Assembly (NCBI GenBank): GCA_963812475.1
Contig: CAWEVI010000042.1
Span: 62,001-126,000, forward strand
Length of the DNA: 64,000 nt
Reading direction: 5' to 3'
From: JAMXLO01 sp963812475
Lineage (GTDB): Bacteria > Pseudomonadota > Alphaproteobacteria > Acetobacterales > Acetobacteraceae
The position numbers were made by a program, and so were the translations under genes. Positions 18,311 to 26,364 of this stretch are shown in pieces. The notes under the pieces are model-generated. The model was not told the origin of the DNA. It did not search any database and saw only the letters and a list, made by a program, of their open reading frames with translations. The first letter of the stretch is position 1. Every line of letters starts with the position of its first letter.

Positions 18311-19647
18311 CGTCGGGCCACGGCGAGCCTGATCCGCAGCATGGCGCCGCCCTGATCGGAACTCAGGATATCAAGCGTTCCGTTGAAACGCTCAATAATA
18401 CGCCGCGCGAGCGCGAGCCCAAGCCCAAGGCCGTGGATCTTCGTCGTAAAGAACGGTTCGGATATGCGCGGCAGCACGTTGGCCGGGATGCCGGAACCGC
18501 TGTCGATGAAGCTGATCATCGCGTGCCGGCTGTCCGGCTCCGACAGCACGATGCGGAGGCGCCCGCCATCCGGCAAGGCTTCGATCGCGTTGGTGACGAT
18601 GCTGGCCATCGCCTGGCCAAGCATTGGCGGATCCACATCGACGGGACGCCGGGTCCGCCTCTCGTCGTCGATGGTGACCGCGACATGCGCGCGGTCGAGT
18701 GCCGCACGCTGGCGTTCAACCGTATCGCGTACCAGATCGAGCGGCTCGATGCGCTGGACCGATACGGCATCGCTGCGCGCGTAGTCCATGAGTTCCCGGA
18801 CGCATTGGTCGAGCCGATCCACCTCGCCGATGATCTCGTCCGGCACGGGCTTCAGCGTCGGGTGCTCCAGCCGCAGCAGTTCGGCGGAGCTGCGGATGCC
18901 GGAGAGCGGATTTCGCAGACTGTGCGCGACCGCACTCGCCATCTGGCCGACCGCGGCAAGCCCCTCCATGCGGCCGAGTTCGGCCTGCTGGCGCTGGATC
19001 TGGAGCGCTCCGCGCCGGACGATCCAATAGAGGGTCGCGAACAGCACCAACGAACCGATGGCGGCGGAAACCTCGATGATCCGGCGGCCTCGGTCGATGG
19101 CCGTCTCGAGCGCTGTCGGGACCTTGTAGACCTCGACCACACCCATGACAGTGTCATCGCGCCGAATTGGCAGATAGGCTTCGATGAAATGACCCGTGGC
19201 GCTCGCGCCGAGTGCGATGTGTTCAGGTTTGTCGTCGGAATCCAGCTGGCCGATCTCGCTGACCAGATGGCCTTCCATCGCCTCCTGGAGCTCCGGATTG
19301 TCCTCGAACAGGCGCCCGGTCAGCGCCTCGTCGGTTGACCAGAGAATGCGTTTGTCCGCACCGTAAACATTCACCCGCAGGATTTCCGGCATGGCGCGCA
19401 CGTGGTCCGCGAACGCCTTCAACGCTTCGTTTACGCCATCGCCGTCGCGCGCGAACACGCGCTCGCCATATCCCTCGGCGCCCAGGATGCTCTGCAGGAA
19501 TTCCTGGGTCACCGCGACCTCGCGATCCAGCATGGTCGTGGTCAGGTAATTGCTCATCAACATGGCGAACGCGGCGCCGAGGACGGCGATCACGGCGAAG
19601 CCGGCAACGGCAAACCACAGGCGCAGGTCGAAACGGATGCCCTTCAT
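18307..19647 (-). CDS. Membrane sensor histidine kinase
   Basis: Partner of the overlapping response regulator. First membrane span is about residues 8-33 (LWFAVAGFAVIAVLGAAFAM), followed by a periplasmic sensor domain of roughly 140 residues, a second span (AAIGSLVLFATLYWIV), an H-box AVAHSLRNPLSGIRSS, and a catalytic domain with N-box IVTNAIEALPDGG and GLGLGLALARRI. A GTG at 19716 could lengthen it by 23 residues; I chose the ATG just before the first span. The periplasmic sensor has no recognisable ligand motif. Confidence 0.9.
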   Translation of the reverse strand: MKGIRFDLRLWFAVAGFAVIAVLGAAFAMLMSNYLTTTMLDREVAVTQEFLQSILGAEGYGERVFARDGDGVNEALKAFADHVRAMPEILRVNVYGADKRILWSTDEALTGRLFEDNPELQEAMEGHLVSEIGQLDSDDKPEHIALGASATGHFIEAYLPIRRDDTVMGVVEVYKVPTALETAIDRGRRIIEVSAAIGSLVLFATLYWIVRRGALQIQRQQAELGRMEGLAAVGQMASAVAHSLRNPLSGIRSSAELLRLEHPTLKPVPDEIIGEVDRLDQCVRELMDYARSDAVSVQRIEPLDLVRDTVERQRAALDRAHVAVTIDDERRTRRPVDVDPPMLGQAMASIVTNAIEALPDGGRLRIVLSEPDSRHAMISFIDSGSGIPANVLPRISEPFFTTKIHGLGLGLALARRIIERFNGTLDILSSDQGGAMLRIRLAVARR

Positions 19648-19716
19648 GGCTGGCTGATCAAGGGCGAGGGTTTGTGGCGCACCGATTGACGCGTCGGGCC
19701 CGGTTGCAGGGGTCAC

Positions 19717-20069
19717 TCATGTCACCATCGTAATACACAGGTCGACATCAGGCAATCGGTCGTCGCGGTTGCTGACGCCAGGATCGCCCGACCGTCAAGG
19801 TCGGTCGGCTTCCGCCCAACCCCCCGGATACCAGCAGAGGCCAGGGCAGTCCGCGGCACGCATCGCGATAGTGCGCGTCGCGAACTGCCGGATCATCACG
19901 GGATCAGTGATTGTTGCGATCGGGGTCCTTGCGGCCACGGACGGCTAGACTTGTGGCGGCCGCTGCCGACCCTATGGCGTTGCTTGTCCCGGATGCCAAT
20001 ACAGCACACGGTACGCCGCAACTAAAAGCGCGCATGACAGAATTCGCCTGCGTTGCCCTCCGCCTCTCG
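19717..20069. other. Spacer between the sensor kinase and the IS110 element; no gene seen
   Basis: No reading frame here looks like a protein. A small hairpin ccgacc/ggtcgg with a gtcaa loop lies at 19788-19804. The stretch should hold the promoter of the minus-strand kinase operon, but no clear -35/-10 pair or -24/-12 site is visible. The boundary with the IS110 element on its right is not exact. Confidence 0.4.
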
Positions 20070-20288
20070 GAATTATGATACAATAACAGAACGTTATGCG
20101 TTGAGCACCCTTGTATCTTGCCATTGCCGGCGGTGAAGCAGTCGGCGAGCCTATCGGTGGATGGGAGCCCGCAGCCCCCCAGGGTCAGTAAGCCCGAGCA
20201 AAAGCAAGGCGCCCCATCCGCCGGTTCCGTAGAGAACCCGAACAGTCGCCTGGGCCACAAGCCGAGCCCGCATTCACAAGGACGGGTC

Positions 20289-21236
20289 ATGGAACGCCAC
20301 CCCGCTTCGCCGAGCTTCGTTGGGATCGATGTATCGAAGGACCGTCTTGATGTTCATGTGCGTCCGTCAGGTCAGACCTTTGCCGTTGCGCGCGATGGCA
20401 AAGCCCTGGAGCAACTCGTCAGTGATTTGCGTGCTCTGGCGCCAACGCTGATTGTACTCGAGGCCACCGGCGGATTTGAGATCACCGTAGCCGCCGCTCT
20501 GGCCAGCGCCAGTTTGCCGCTCGCAGTCGTCAATCCGCGCCAGATCCGAGATTTTGCCCGGGCCACAGGGCGGCTCGCCAAGACCGACACGCTAGACGCG
20601 CAGATCATCGCTCTGTTCGCCGAACGCATTCGTCCCGAAGCACGTCCGCTCGCTGATGCCGACAGCCAAAACCTAGCCGAACTCGTGGCCCGTCGCCGCC
20701 AGGTGGTGGAATTGCTCGGCATGGAGACCAATCGGCTCCATCAGGCACGCAATCCTCGTGTTCAACGCATGCTCAAGGCAACGCTGAAGACGCTCAAGGC
20801 CCAGCTCGCCGAACTGGATCGCGACATCGACGATACCATCAAGCGCTCACCGATCTGGCGAGCGGCCGATGACTTGCTGACATCAGTTCCAGGTGTTGGC
20901 GACGTCACCGCGCACACCCTGATCGCTGATCTACCCGAACTTGGCCAACTCGATCGACGTCGTGTCGCCGCCCTCGTCGGTGTCGCGCCGGTCAATCGAG
21001 ACTCCGGTCAAATGCGTGGCAAGCGAACAATCGCTGGCGGCCGGGCTGACGTTCGCAGTGCGCTCTATATGGCAGCCCTATCTGCAATCCAGTGGAACCC
21101 CATCATCAGCCAACACTACAAGAGCCTGGTCGAACGGGGTCGACCAAAAAAAGTTGCTCTCATCGCGTGCATGCGACGCCTCCTCGGCATCCTCAATGCA
21201 ATCATGCGGACGAAGACCCCATGGCAATGCGCGTAA
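20289..21236 (+). CDS. IS110-family transposase (DEDD recombinase)
   Basis: A 315-residue transposase. The N-terminal RuvC-like DEDD domain has FVGIDVSKDRLDVHV and LEATGGFE, then KTDTLDAQIIALFAERI. The C-terminal Transposase_20 domain has LTSVPGVGDVTAHTLIADLP, the serine nucleophile region VAPVNRDSGQMRGKRTIAGG, and RPKKVALIACMRRLLGILN. The frame is open upstream to 20118, but similarity starts at the ATG at 20289. No stop or frameshift is seen, so it may be active. Enzymes of this family cut and join DNA guided by a bridge RNA from the element's own non-coding end. Confidence 0.92.
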   Translation: MERHPASPSFVGIDVSKDRLDVHVRPSGQTFAVARDGKALEQLVSDLRALAPTLIVLEATGGFEITVAAALASASLPLAVVNPRQIRDFARATGRLAKTDTLDAQIIALFAERIRPEARPLADADSQNLAELVARRRQVVELLGMETNRLHQARNPRVQRMLKATLKTLKAQLAELDRDIDDTIKRSPIWRAADDLLTSVPGVGDVTAHTLIADLPELGQLDRRRVAALVGVAPVNRDSGQMRGKRTIAGGRADVRSALYMAALSAIQWNPIISQHYKSLVERGRPKKVALIACMRRLLGILNAIMRTKTPWQCA

Positions 21237-21266
21237 ACTATGGCGTCGAGCCAATCGAAAGCCCGC

Positions 21267-21353
21267 CTGGCACGGACCGCGGCGGGTCAAGGCCGAAGCC
21301 GCCGAAGGCGGTGGCGAGACGCGCCAGCCTTGAGGCGCCGCGATCCGTGCCAG
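21267..21353 (+). other. Long folded segment in the IS110 3' non-coding region (bridge-RNA candidate)
   Basis: An outer stem pairs 21267-21284 (ctggcacggaccgcggcg) with 21336-21353 (cgccgcgatccgtgccag), 17 of 18 bases. After a two-by-two internal loop, 21287-21293 (tcaaggc) pairs perfectly with 21327-21333 (gccttga). A small ccgcc/ggcgg hairpin sits in the apical part. There is no T tract after it, so it is not a simple terminator. IS110-family recombinases use a structured RNA from their non-coding ends, which makes this a candidate for all or part of it. Function is inferred. Confidence 0.45.
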
Positions 21354-21398
21354 ATCATCAAAAGTCGAAACCGTGCTTGACAGAGAAGACAGTCGCTA

Positions 21399-21933
21399 TT
21401 GGGTCGGCGTCGCGTCCACGCGTCAAGGGTCGTTCCGGATAGCATATCGTCCTTGTCCAGATACATTCTCGGCGAATTGTGACGCTGCACACAACCTGAA
21501 ATTGCAGACCTGTGGTTACATTATCAAAACAGGGCGAACTCACCCCCTCGTGAATTTTGTTACCTTATTTATAACGAAAGTGTTGCAATTGCGCTTTCGC
21601 AAGTTTATAGACCTTCCTGCGTTTACCGAGACGTTCGGGCCGTTGGGCACGTGCGGATCGGGTTCATTCGCACAGGTCAGGCCAAGGGGATTGGCATATG
21701 GTTGCACCAAACAGCAACAATTCTGGCTCCGAACGGGCCAAGGTCAACATGCAAAAAATGACTGGCGTCCCACTTTCCTTGCCGGTTCGGATCCCTTCAC
21801 CCAGCACCCACCAGGCAAGTCCCGCCTGCCTTCAGCGTCTCGGCAGCGTCCGCCCTACGTCTGCCAAGTTCGTTGCGTATATGTAACACTTATGCGCTTC
21901 CACAACCAGCACATGAAACGAATGGAGCCTAAG
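21399..21933 (+). other. AT-rich leader of the multicopper oxidase; no gene seen
   Basis: The reading frame of the oxidase stays open through this stretch, but the translation has no protein-like features and no signal peptide, so I treat it as untranslated. Bases 21480-21620 are clearly richer in A and T than the surrounding DNA (for example gttaccttatttataacgaa), as expected for a promoter region. I could not assign a definite -35/-10 pair or an operator. Confidence 0.4.
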
Positions 21934-23946
21934 ATGACGAGTTGGAGAGACAAGTTGGCGCTGACGGCGCAGCGAAACCGTCAGGAGATCGTCAAGGCCA
22001 AGCTGAACCGCCGCGAGATGATGCGCCTCGGTCTGCTGACCGCGGGTGGCAGCCTTATCGCGAAGGCCGGCCTCAGTGCCCGTGCGTTCGCCGCGCAGGG
22101 CAGTGGCGACACCGGTAGCCTCACTGTTCCGGGCGTTGACGGCCAGAGCCCGCCGATCACCCCATGGAAGGTGCCAATGCCGCGCCTGACGGTGTTGCAG
22201 ACGGTCCTCAACAACGACCCCCACAACATGGAGTTCGGCGTGCCCGACGGCACAACCCCCGTCGATGGTGCGACCAGGCGAGTCGCCCACCAATACTTCT
22301 CGTACAACGCCGCCACCGACACGTTCGGCCCCGGCAGCCAGGGCAGCTTCATCCCGCAGAAATTCTACGAGATGGACACGAAGGAGGACTTCATCCAGCT
22401 CCATCCCGACCTGGAAGCTAAGACCCGGTTCTTCTGCTTCCACGACGACAAGGGCAATGCGCGCGTCCCCGGGCCGCTGATCCGGGCGAAGTACGGCGAG
22501 CCGGTGCTGGTCCGCTTCAAGAACAAGCTGCCGTCCGTGAAGACCCCGCAGGATTTCGGTATCTCCGAGATGACCACCCACCTGCACAACGGCCACACGC
22601 CTTCCGAGAGCGATGGCAACCCGGTCAACTTCTTCAACTCGATCAATGACCCCAATGCGGCCAACCCGAAGGGCTTCAAGGATCAGCACTACCCGAACGT
22701 GTATGCCGGCTTCCGGGATCCGACATTCGGCCCGGCGGGCAACCCGAACGAGGCGCTGGGTTCGCTGTGGTACCACGATCACCACCTCGATTTCACCGCC
22801 CAGAACGTCTACAAAGGCATGTTTGGCTGCTACAATCTGTTCGACACTCTAGACACTCTCGACACTCTCGACACTCTCGACACCGGCGTGCCCGGCACCG
22901 GGCTGAACCTGCCTTGCGGACCGAGCTACCTGGGCGATGATCTGGACTGCCCGATCTTCTTCCACGACGCGGTGCTCGACGAGGGCGCCCAGTTGGTGTT
23001 CGACCTGTTCGACCTGGACGGCATCATTGGCGACCGATTCCTCGCCAACGGGCAGATCCAGCCGGTCCTGAACGTCGCCGCACAGCGCTACCGGTTCCGC
23101 CTCTATGCGCCCGGCCCGTCGCGCTGGTGGGAGTGGTCGCTGTGGGACGGCAAGCAGTTCTGGCCGTTCTGGCAGATCGCCACCGACGGCAACCTGCTGC
23201 CGGACGCGGTGCAGGTGAGCAGCGTGCGTATCGCGGTGGCCGAGCGAGTCGAAATCATCGTCGACTTTGGCAAGATCGCGAAGGCGGGCGTGCAGCGCCT
23301 CTACTTCGTCAACCGCGCCGAACAGGTCAACGGCCGTGGCCCGACGGGCAACGTGCTGACCCCCGGCACGCCGGTGCTGCAAGTCAACATCGGTAACGGC
23401 CCGAAGGTCGATCTGTCGGCTGATCCGGCCGATCCGAAGCTCCGCCGGTCGTCCAACAGCCCGCCGAACATCGGCATGAAGTTGCGCGACCTGCCGGACA
23501 TGGACTTCGCGGCCCTGAACGCTCTCGCGGCCAAGGCGTCGACCCACACCTGGCGGTTTGAGCGTGGCAACGGCGGCTGGATGGTCAACGGCCAGTTCTT
23601 CGACGAGAACCGCATCGATAACGCCATCCCGCAGGGCGAAGGGCAAGTCTGGATCATCCAGAACCCCGGCGGCTCCTGGCGGCACCCGGTGCACATCCAC
23701 TTCGAGGAGCATCGGATGCTGACGCGCAACGGCCAACCGGTGCAGCCCGCCACGCAGCTCAACGCGGCGATCGACTACTCGCGCCGTGACATCATCAACC
23801 TGCAGACCAGCGATGAGGTCAAGCTGTTCATGCGCTTCCGCGACATGGGGCACACGAACGAGCCCGCCTACAACCGCTACGTCATGCACTGCCACAACGT
23901 GGTGCATGAGGACCACGCGATGATGATCCGCTGGGACATCGTTTAG
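21934..23946 (+). CDS. Tat-exported multicopper oxidase
   Basis: A 670-residue blue-copper oxidase. The N-terminus has a twin-arginine signal (NRREMMRLGLLTAGGS) ending near ARAFA. All four copper motifs are present: HLHNGH, WYHDHHLDF, HPVHIHFEEH and HCHNVVHEDHAMM, so the type 1, 2 and 3 copper sites should be complete. The layout resembles CotA/bilirubin-oxidase-like enzymes; phenols, bilirubin, Mn(II) or metals are all possible substrates. ATG at 21934 follows ggag at 21924. A DTL repeat lies at 22843-22878. The stop codon touches an IS1380 element; a SCO-type copper chaperone follows that element. Confidence 0.9.
   Translation: MTSWRDKLALTAQRNRQEIVKAKLNRREMMRLGLLTAGGSLIAKAGLSARAFAAQGSGDTGSLTVPGVDGQSPPITPWKVPMPRLTVLQTVLNNDPHNMEFGVPDGTTPVDGATRRVAHQYFSYNAATDTFGPGSQGSFIPQKFYEMDTKEDFIQLHPDLEAKTRFFCFHDDKGNARVPGPLIRAKYGEPVLVRFKNKLPSVKTPQDFGISEMTTHLHNGHTPSESDGNPVNFFNSINDPNAANPKGFKDQHYPNVYAGFRDPTFGPAGNPNEALGSLWYHDHHLDFTAQNVYKGMFGCYNLFDTLDTLDTLDTLDTGVPGTGLNLPCGPSYLGDDLDCPIFFHDAVLDEGAQLVFDLFDLDGIIGDRFLANGQIQPVLNVAAQRYRFRLYAPGPSRWWEWSLWDGKQFWPFWQIATDGNLLPDAVQVSSVRIAVAERVEIIVDFGKIAKAGVQRLYFVNRAEQVNGRGPTGNVLTPGTPVLQVNIGNGPKVDLSADPADPKLRRSSNSPPNIGMKLRDLPDMDFAALNALAAKASTHTWRFERGNGGWMVNGQFFDENRIDNAIPQGEGQVWIIQNPGGSWRHPVHIHFEEHRMLTRNGQPVQPATQLNAAIDYSRRDIINLQTSDEVKLFMRFRDMGHTNEPAYNRYVMHCHNVVHEDHAMMIRWDIV
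22843..22878 (+). repeat. Four 9-bp tandem units (gacactctc) inside the multicopper oxidase
   Basis: Units run 22843-22851 (gacactcta), 22852-22860, 22861-22869 and 22870-22878 (all gacactctc), followed by a partial gacac. Each unit encodes Asp-Thr-Leu, so changes in copy number keep the reading frame. The repeat lies between the WYHDHH copper motif and the next domain, in a predicted linker. Confidence 0.9.
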
Positions 23947-25597
23947 CCCGCATTTCTCACCGAATCGGGTGCATTGGGGCCCGGGTTCTGAGAGAATCGT
24001 GTTGCAGCCACGGTTTTTCTCGAATTCCTAGGAGAACCCCAATGCCGACAGAGTGTACCCCCGCCTTGTTCGAATTTCCACCTGTGGAAAGCCGCCATGT
24101 GGTGGCGGGCTTCGACGGAGGCGCGATCACCTCGGACGCCGGCGCCTTGTTGCTCGGCCAGACCGATCGGGCGATCCGGCTGACCGAGCGGTTTGCCGCC
24201 TGCTTCACCGATACACGTAGCGCGGAGCTGGTGGAGCACCAGGTCGAAACCATGGTGATGCAGCGCGTCGTCGGTATCGCCCTGGGCTATGAGGACCTGA
24301 ACGACCATGACGACTTGCGGCACGACCCGATACTGACGGTGCTGGCCGCCAAGCTGGAGGCGCAGCGTTCCGACTGCGCGCCGCTGGCCGGCAAATCAAC
24401 ACTGAACCGGCTGGAACTGAGCCGTGCCGAACCGACGCGTTATCACAAGATCAGCCACGACCCTGCGGCGATCGAGACACTGTTCGTCGATGTCTTCCTC
24501 GATGCTCATAACAAGGCGCCCAAGCAGATCATCCTCGATCTCGATGCCACCGACGATCCGCTGCACGGCAACCAGGAAGGCAAGTTCTTCCATGGCTATT
24601 ACGACTGCTACTGCTACCTGCCGCTCTACATCTTCTGCGGCCGACACCTGCTGGCGGCCAAGCTGCGCCGCTCGAACATCGATGGCGCAGCCGGCGCGGT
24701 GGAGGAGCTCGCCCGCATCGTGGCGCAGATCCGCCGCCGCTGGCCAAGGACACGCATTCTGCTGCGCGGCGATTCCGGCTTCACCCGCGAACCACTGATG
24801 GCATGGTGTGAGGCAAACCGCGTGGACTACGTGTTCGGCTTGGCCCGCAACGATCGGCTGGAGCAGGCGATCATTGCCGAGCTGATCAGCGCGACGATCG
24901 AAAGCATCCGCACCGGCAAGACGGCGCGCTGCTTCAAGGACTTCAGCTACGCCACGCTCAGTACCTGGAGCCGGGAACGCCGGGTCATCGGCAAGGCCGA
25001 GGTGACCGGTGGCGAAGCCAATCCGCGCTTTATTGTCACCTCGCTCAAGGGCGGCGAGGCAAACGCGCGGCACCTCTACGAAAAGATCTACTGCGCCCGC
25101 GGCGACATGGAGAACCGCATCAAAGAATGTCAGCTCGACCTGTTCGCCGACCGCACGTCCACCGCGACCATGCAAGCCAACCAGCTCCGCCTGTGGTTCG
25201 CCTCGATAGCTTACGTGTTGCTCTGCGCCTTGCGTCGCATCGGGTTGGCCCACACGCAGTTCGCTGAGGCAACCTGCGGCACCATTCGCCTGAAGCTGCT
25301 GAAGATCGGTGCGCTGGTCCGCGTCAGCGTACGGCGGATCAAGGTGGCAATGGCGTCCGCCTGCCCATGGCAGGACGCGTTCGAACTCGCCCACGCCCGG
25401 CTGCGCAACGCTATCGCCTGATACGAACCAGACAGTGCACAGATGCCATACTGCCCGCCAACGCCGCCAGGGCCGCGGTGAGGGCGGAACTCTGCCGAAA
25501 CGAGGCACCGCGAGTTACAAATGCAGAACCGCGCCGATATTCGGTCTGGTACCAGAATGTATGCCGCGGTGCTACTCGTCAGTATGAGAAATGCGGG
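23947..25597 (+). mobile_element. IS1380-family insertion sequence
   Basis: Bounded by perfect 13-base inverted repeats: cccgcatttctca at 23947-23959 and tgagaaatgcggg at 25585-25597. Complementarity extends three more bases outward (tag/cta) to 16. The immediate flanks are ttag (left) and ctag (right), close to a four-base duplication of the kind IS1380 elements make, with one difference. One intact transposase gene fills the element. It lies exactly between the oxidase stop codon and the leader of the SCO gene. Confidence 0.88.
24042..25421 (+). CDS. IS1380-family transposase (DDE type)
   Basis: A 459-residue transposase with the IS1380 layout: VVAGFDGGAITSDAGALLLG at the N-terminus, ILDLDATDDPLHGNQEGKFF with the first catalytic Asp, RILLRGDSGFTREPLMAWCE with the second Asp, and IYCARGDMENRIKECQLDLF with the catalytic Glu. 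The gene is complete and preceded by ggagaa. It lies inside the inverted repeats at 23947 and 25597. Confidence 0.93.
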   Translation: MPTECTPALFEFPPVESRHVVAGFDGGAITSDAGALLLGQTDRAIRLTERFAACFTDTRSAELVEHQVETMVMQRVVGIALGYEDLNDHDDLRHDPILTVLAAKLEAQRSDCAPLAGKSTLNRLELSRAEPTRYHKISHDPAAIETLFVDVFLDAHNKAPKQIILDLDATDDPLHGNQEGKFFHGYYDCYCYLPLYIFCGRHLLAAKLRRSNIDGAAGAVEELARIVAQIRRRWPRTRILLRGDSGFTREPLMAWCEANRVDYVFGLARNDRLEQAIIAELISATIESIRTGKTARCFKDFSYATLSTWSRERRVIGKAEVTGGEANPRFIVTSLKGGEANARHLYEKIYCARGDMENRIKECQLDLFADRTSTATMQANQLRLWFASIAYVLLCALRRIGLAHTQFAEATCGTIRLKLLKIGALVRVSVRRIKVAMASACPWQDAFELAHARLRNAIA

Positions 25598-25619
25598 CTA
25601 GTCCCGGCATCGATTGGCT

Positions 25620-25648
25620 GGCGCCCGCCCCTCCCCGGGGTGGGCGCC
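25620..25648 (+). promoter_or_regulatory. GC-rich hairpin in the leader of the SCO gene
   Basis: ggcgcccgcccc (25620-25631) pairs with ggggtgggcgcc (25637-25648), 11 of 12 Watson-Crick pairs plus one G-T, around a five-base loop. It ends 25 bases before the ATG and has no T run. It may be the old terminator of the multicopper oxidase transcript or an attenuator for the SCO gene. Confidence 0.4.
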
Positions 25649-25673
25649 ACAACCAGCTATTCGGAGGATCATC

Positions 25674-26270
25674 ATGAACAGGCGGACATTCGTCGCCGGA
25701 GCCGCTTCGGCCGCTCTGGCACCCTTCGCGCTTGCCGTTGCAGGCAAGGCGCGGGAGCTACATCAGGACGGCGCAGCGTGGTTCACCAACGTCGAGGTAA
25801 AAACACACGACGGCCGCACGCTGCATTTCTACGACGACGTGATGAAGGGCAAGATCGTCATGATCAACTTCTTCTTCACCGACTGCGATGCGATCTGCCC
25901 GCTGATGACCGAGAACCTTGCCCGCGTGCAGGAACTGCTCGGCGACCGCGTCGGTACGGAAATTTTCATGGCGTCGATCTCGTTGCAGCCGGAGCATGAC
26001 ACGCCGGAGGTGCTGGCCGCCTATGCCAAGACCTACGGCATCGGGCCGGGCTGGGTTCTGCTCACCGGCAAGAAGGACGACATCGAACTCCTGCGCCACC
26101 GGCTGGGTTTTGTCGATTCCGACAAGGTCGAGGACGCCGACCCGGAACAGCATATCGGCACCGTGCGCATCGCCAACGAGCCGATGCACCGCTGGGCCAT
26201 GAGTCCGGCACTGATCAATCCGCCGGCGATGGTCAGAGCCGTGGATCGGGTGGTTCCGAAATTCAGCTGA
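25674..26270 (+). CDS. SCO1/SenC/PrrC-type copper chaperone
   Basis: A 198-residue thioredoxin-fold protein exported by a twin-arginine-like leader (MNRRTFVAGAASAALAPFAL). The copper ligands are the CxxxC in FFFTDCDAICPLM and the distal histidine in EQHIGTVRIANE. SCO proteins deliver copper to the CuA site of cytochrome oxidase or to other periplasmic copper proteins. Its position after a multicopper oxidase suggests that the oxidase could be its client. ATG at 25674 follows ggagg at 25663. The frame runs upstream to 25614 without meaning. Confidence 0.9.
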   Translation: MNRRTFVAGAASAALAPFALAVAGKARELHQDGAAWFTNVEVKTHDGRTLHFYDDVMKGKIVMINFFFTDCDAICPLMTENLARVQELLGDRVGTEIFMASISLQPEHDTPEVLAAYAKTYGIGPGWVLLTGKKDDIELLRHRLGFVDSDKVEDADPEQHIGTVRIANEPMHRWAMSPALINPPAMVRAVDRVVPKFS

Positions 26271-26364
26271 GCTGCAACGGAGGAGAGACGAACAGAGCGG
26301 ACGCCGCGGCCAAACGCCCGGCTTCGCTCTTCCGTTTGCAACACGGTCCTGGTAATATCCGCCT

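Larger units (their letters stand above)
20070..21398 (+). mobile_element. IS110-family insertion sequence (ends approximate)
   Basis: One transposase gene is flanked by about 210 bases of 5' and 160 bases of 3' non-coding DNA, the normal plan of IS110/IS1111 elements. The left end is set near the gatacaat box (20077-20084) and the right end just after the ttgacagagaagacagtcgc stretch. IS110 elements lack clear terminal repeats and leave little or no target duplication, so the exact ends cannot be fixed here. The 3' non-coding part folds strongly (see 21267-21353). Confidence 0.7.

Noticed and set aside
19904..20290. A 128-codon minus-strand gene before the IS110 transposase
   Set aside because: It overlaps the IS110 5' non-coding region, has no motif or ribosome-binding site, and its composition is that of a non-coding frame.
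21373..21933. N-terminal extension of the multicopper oxidase frame
   Set aside because: It begins inside the IS110 right end, lacks protein-like sequence, and would bury the Tat signal inside the protein.
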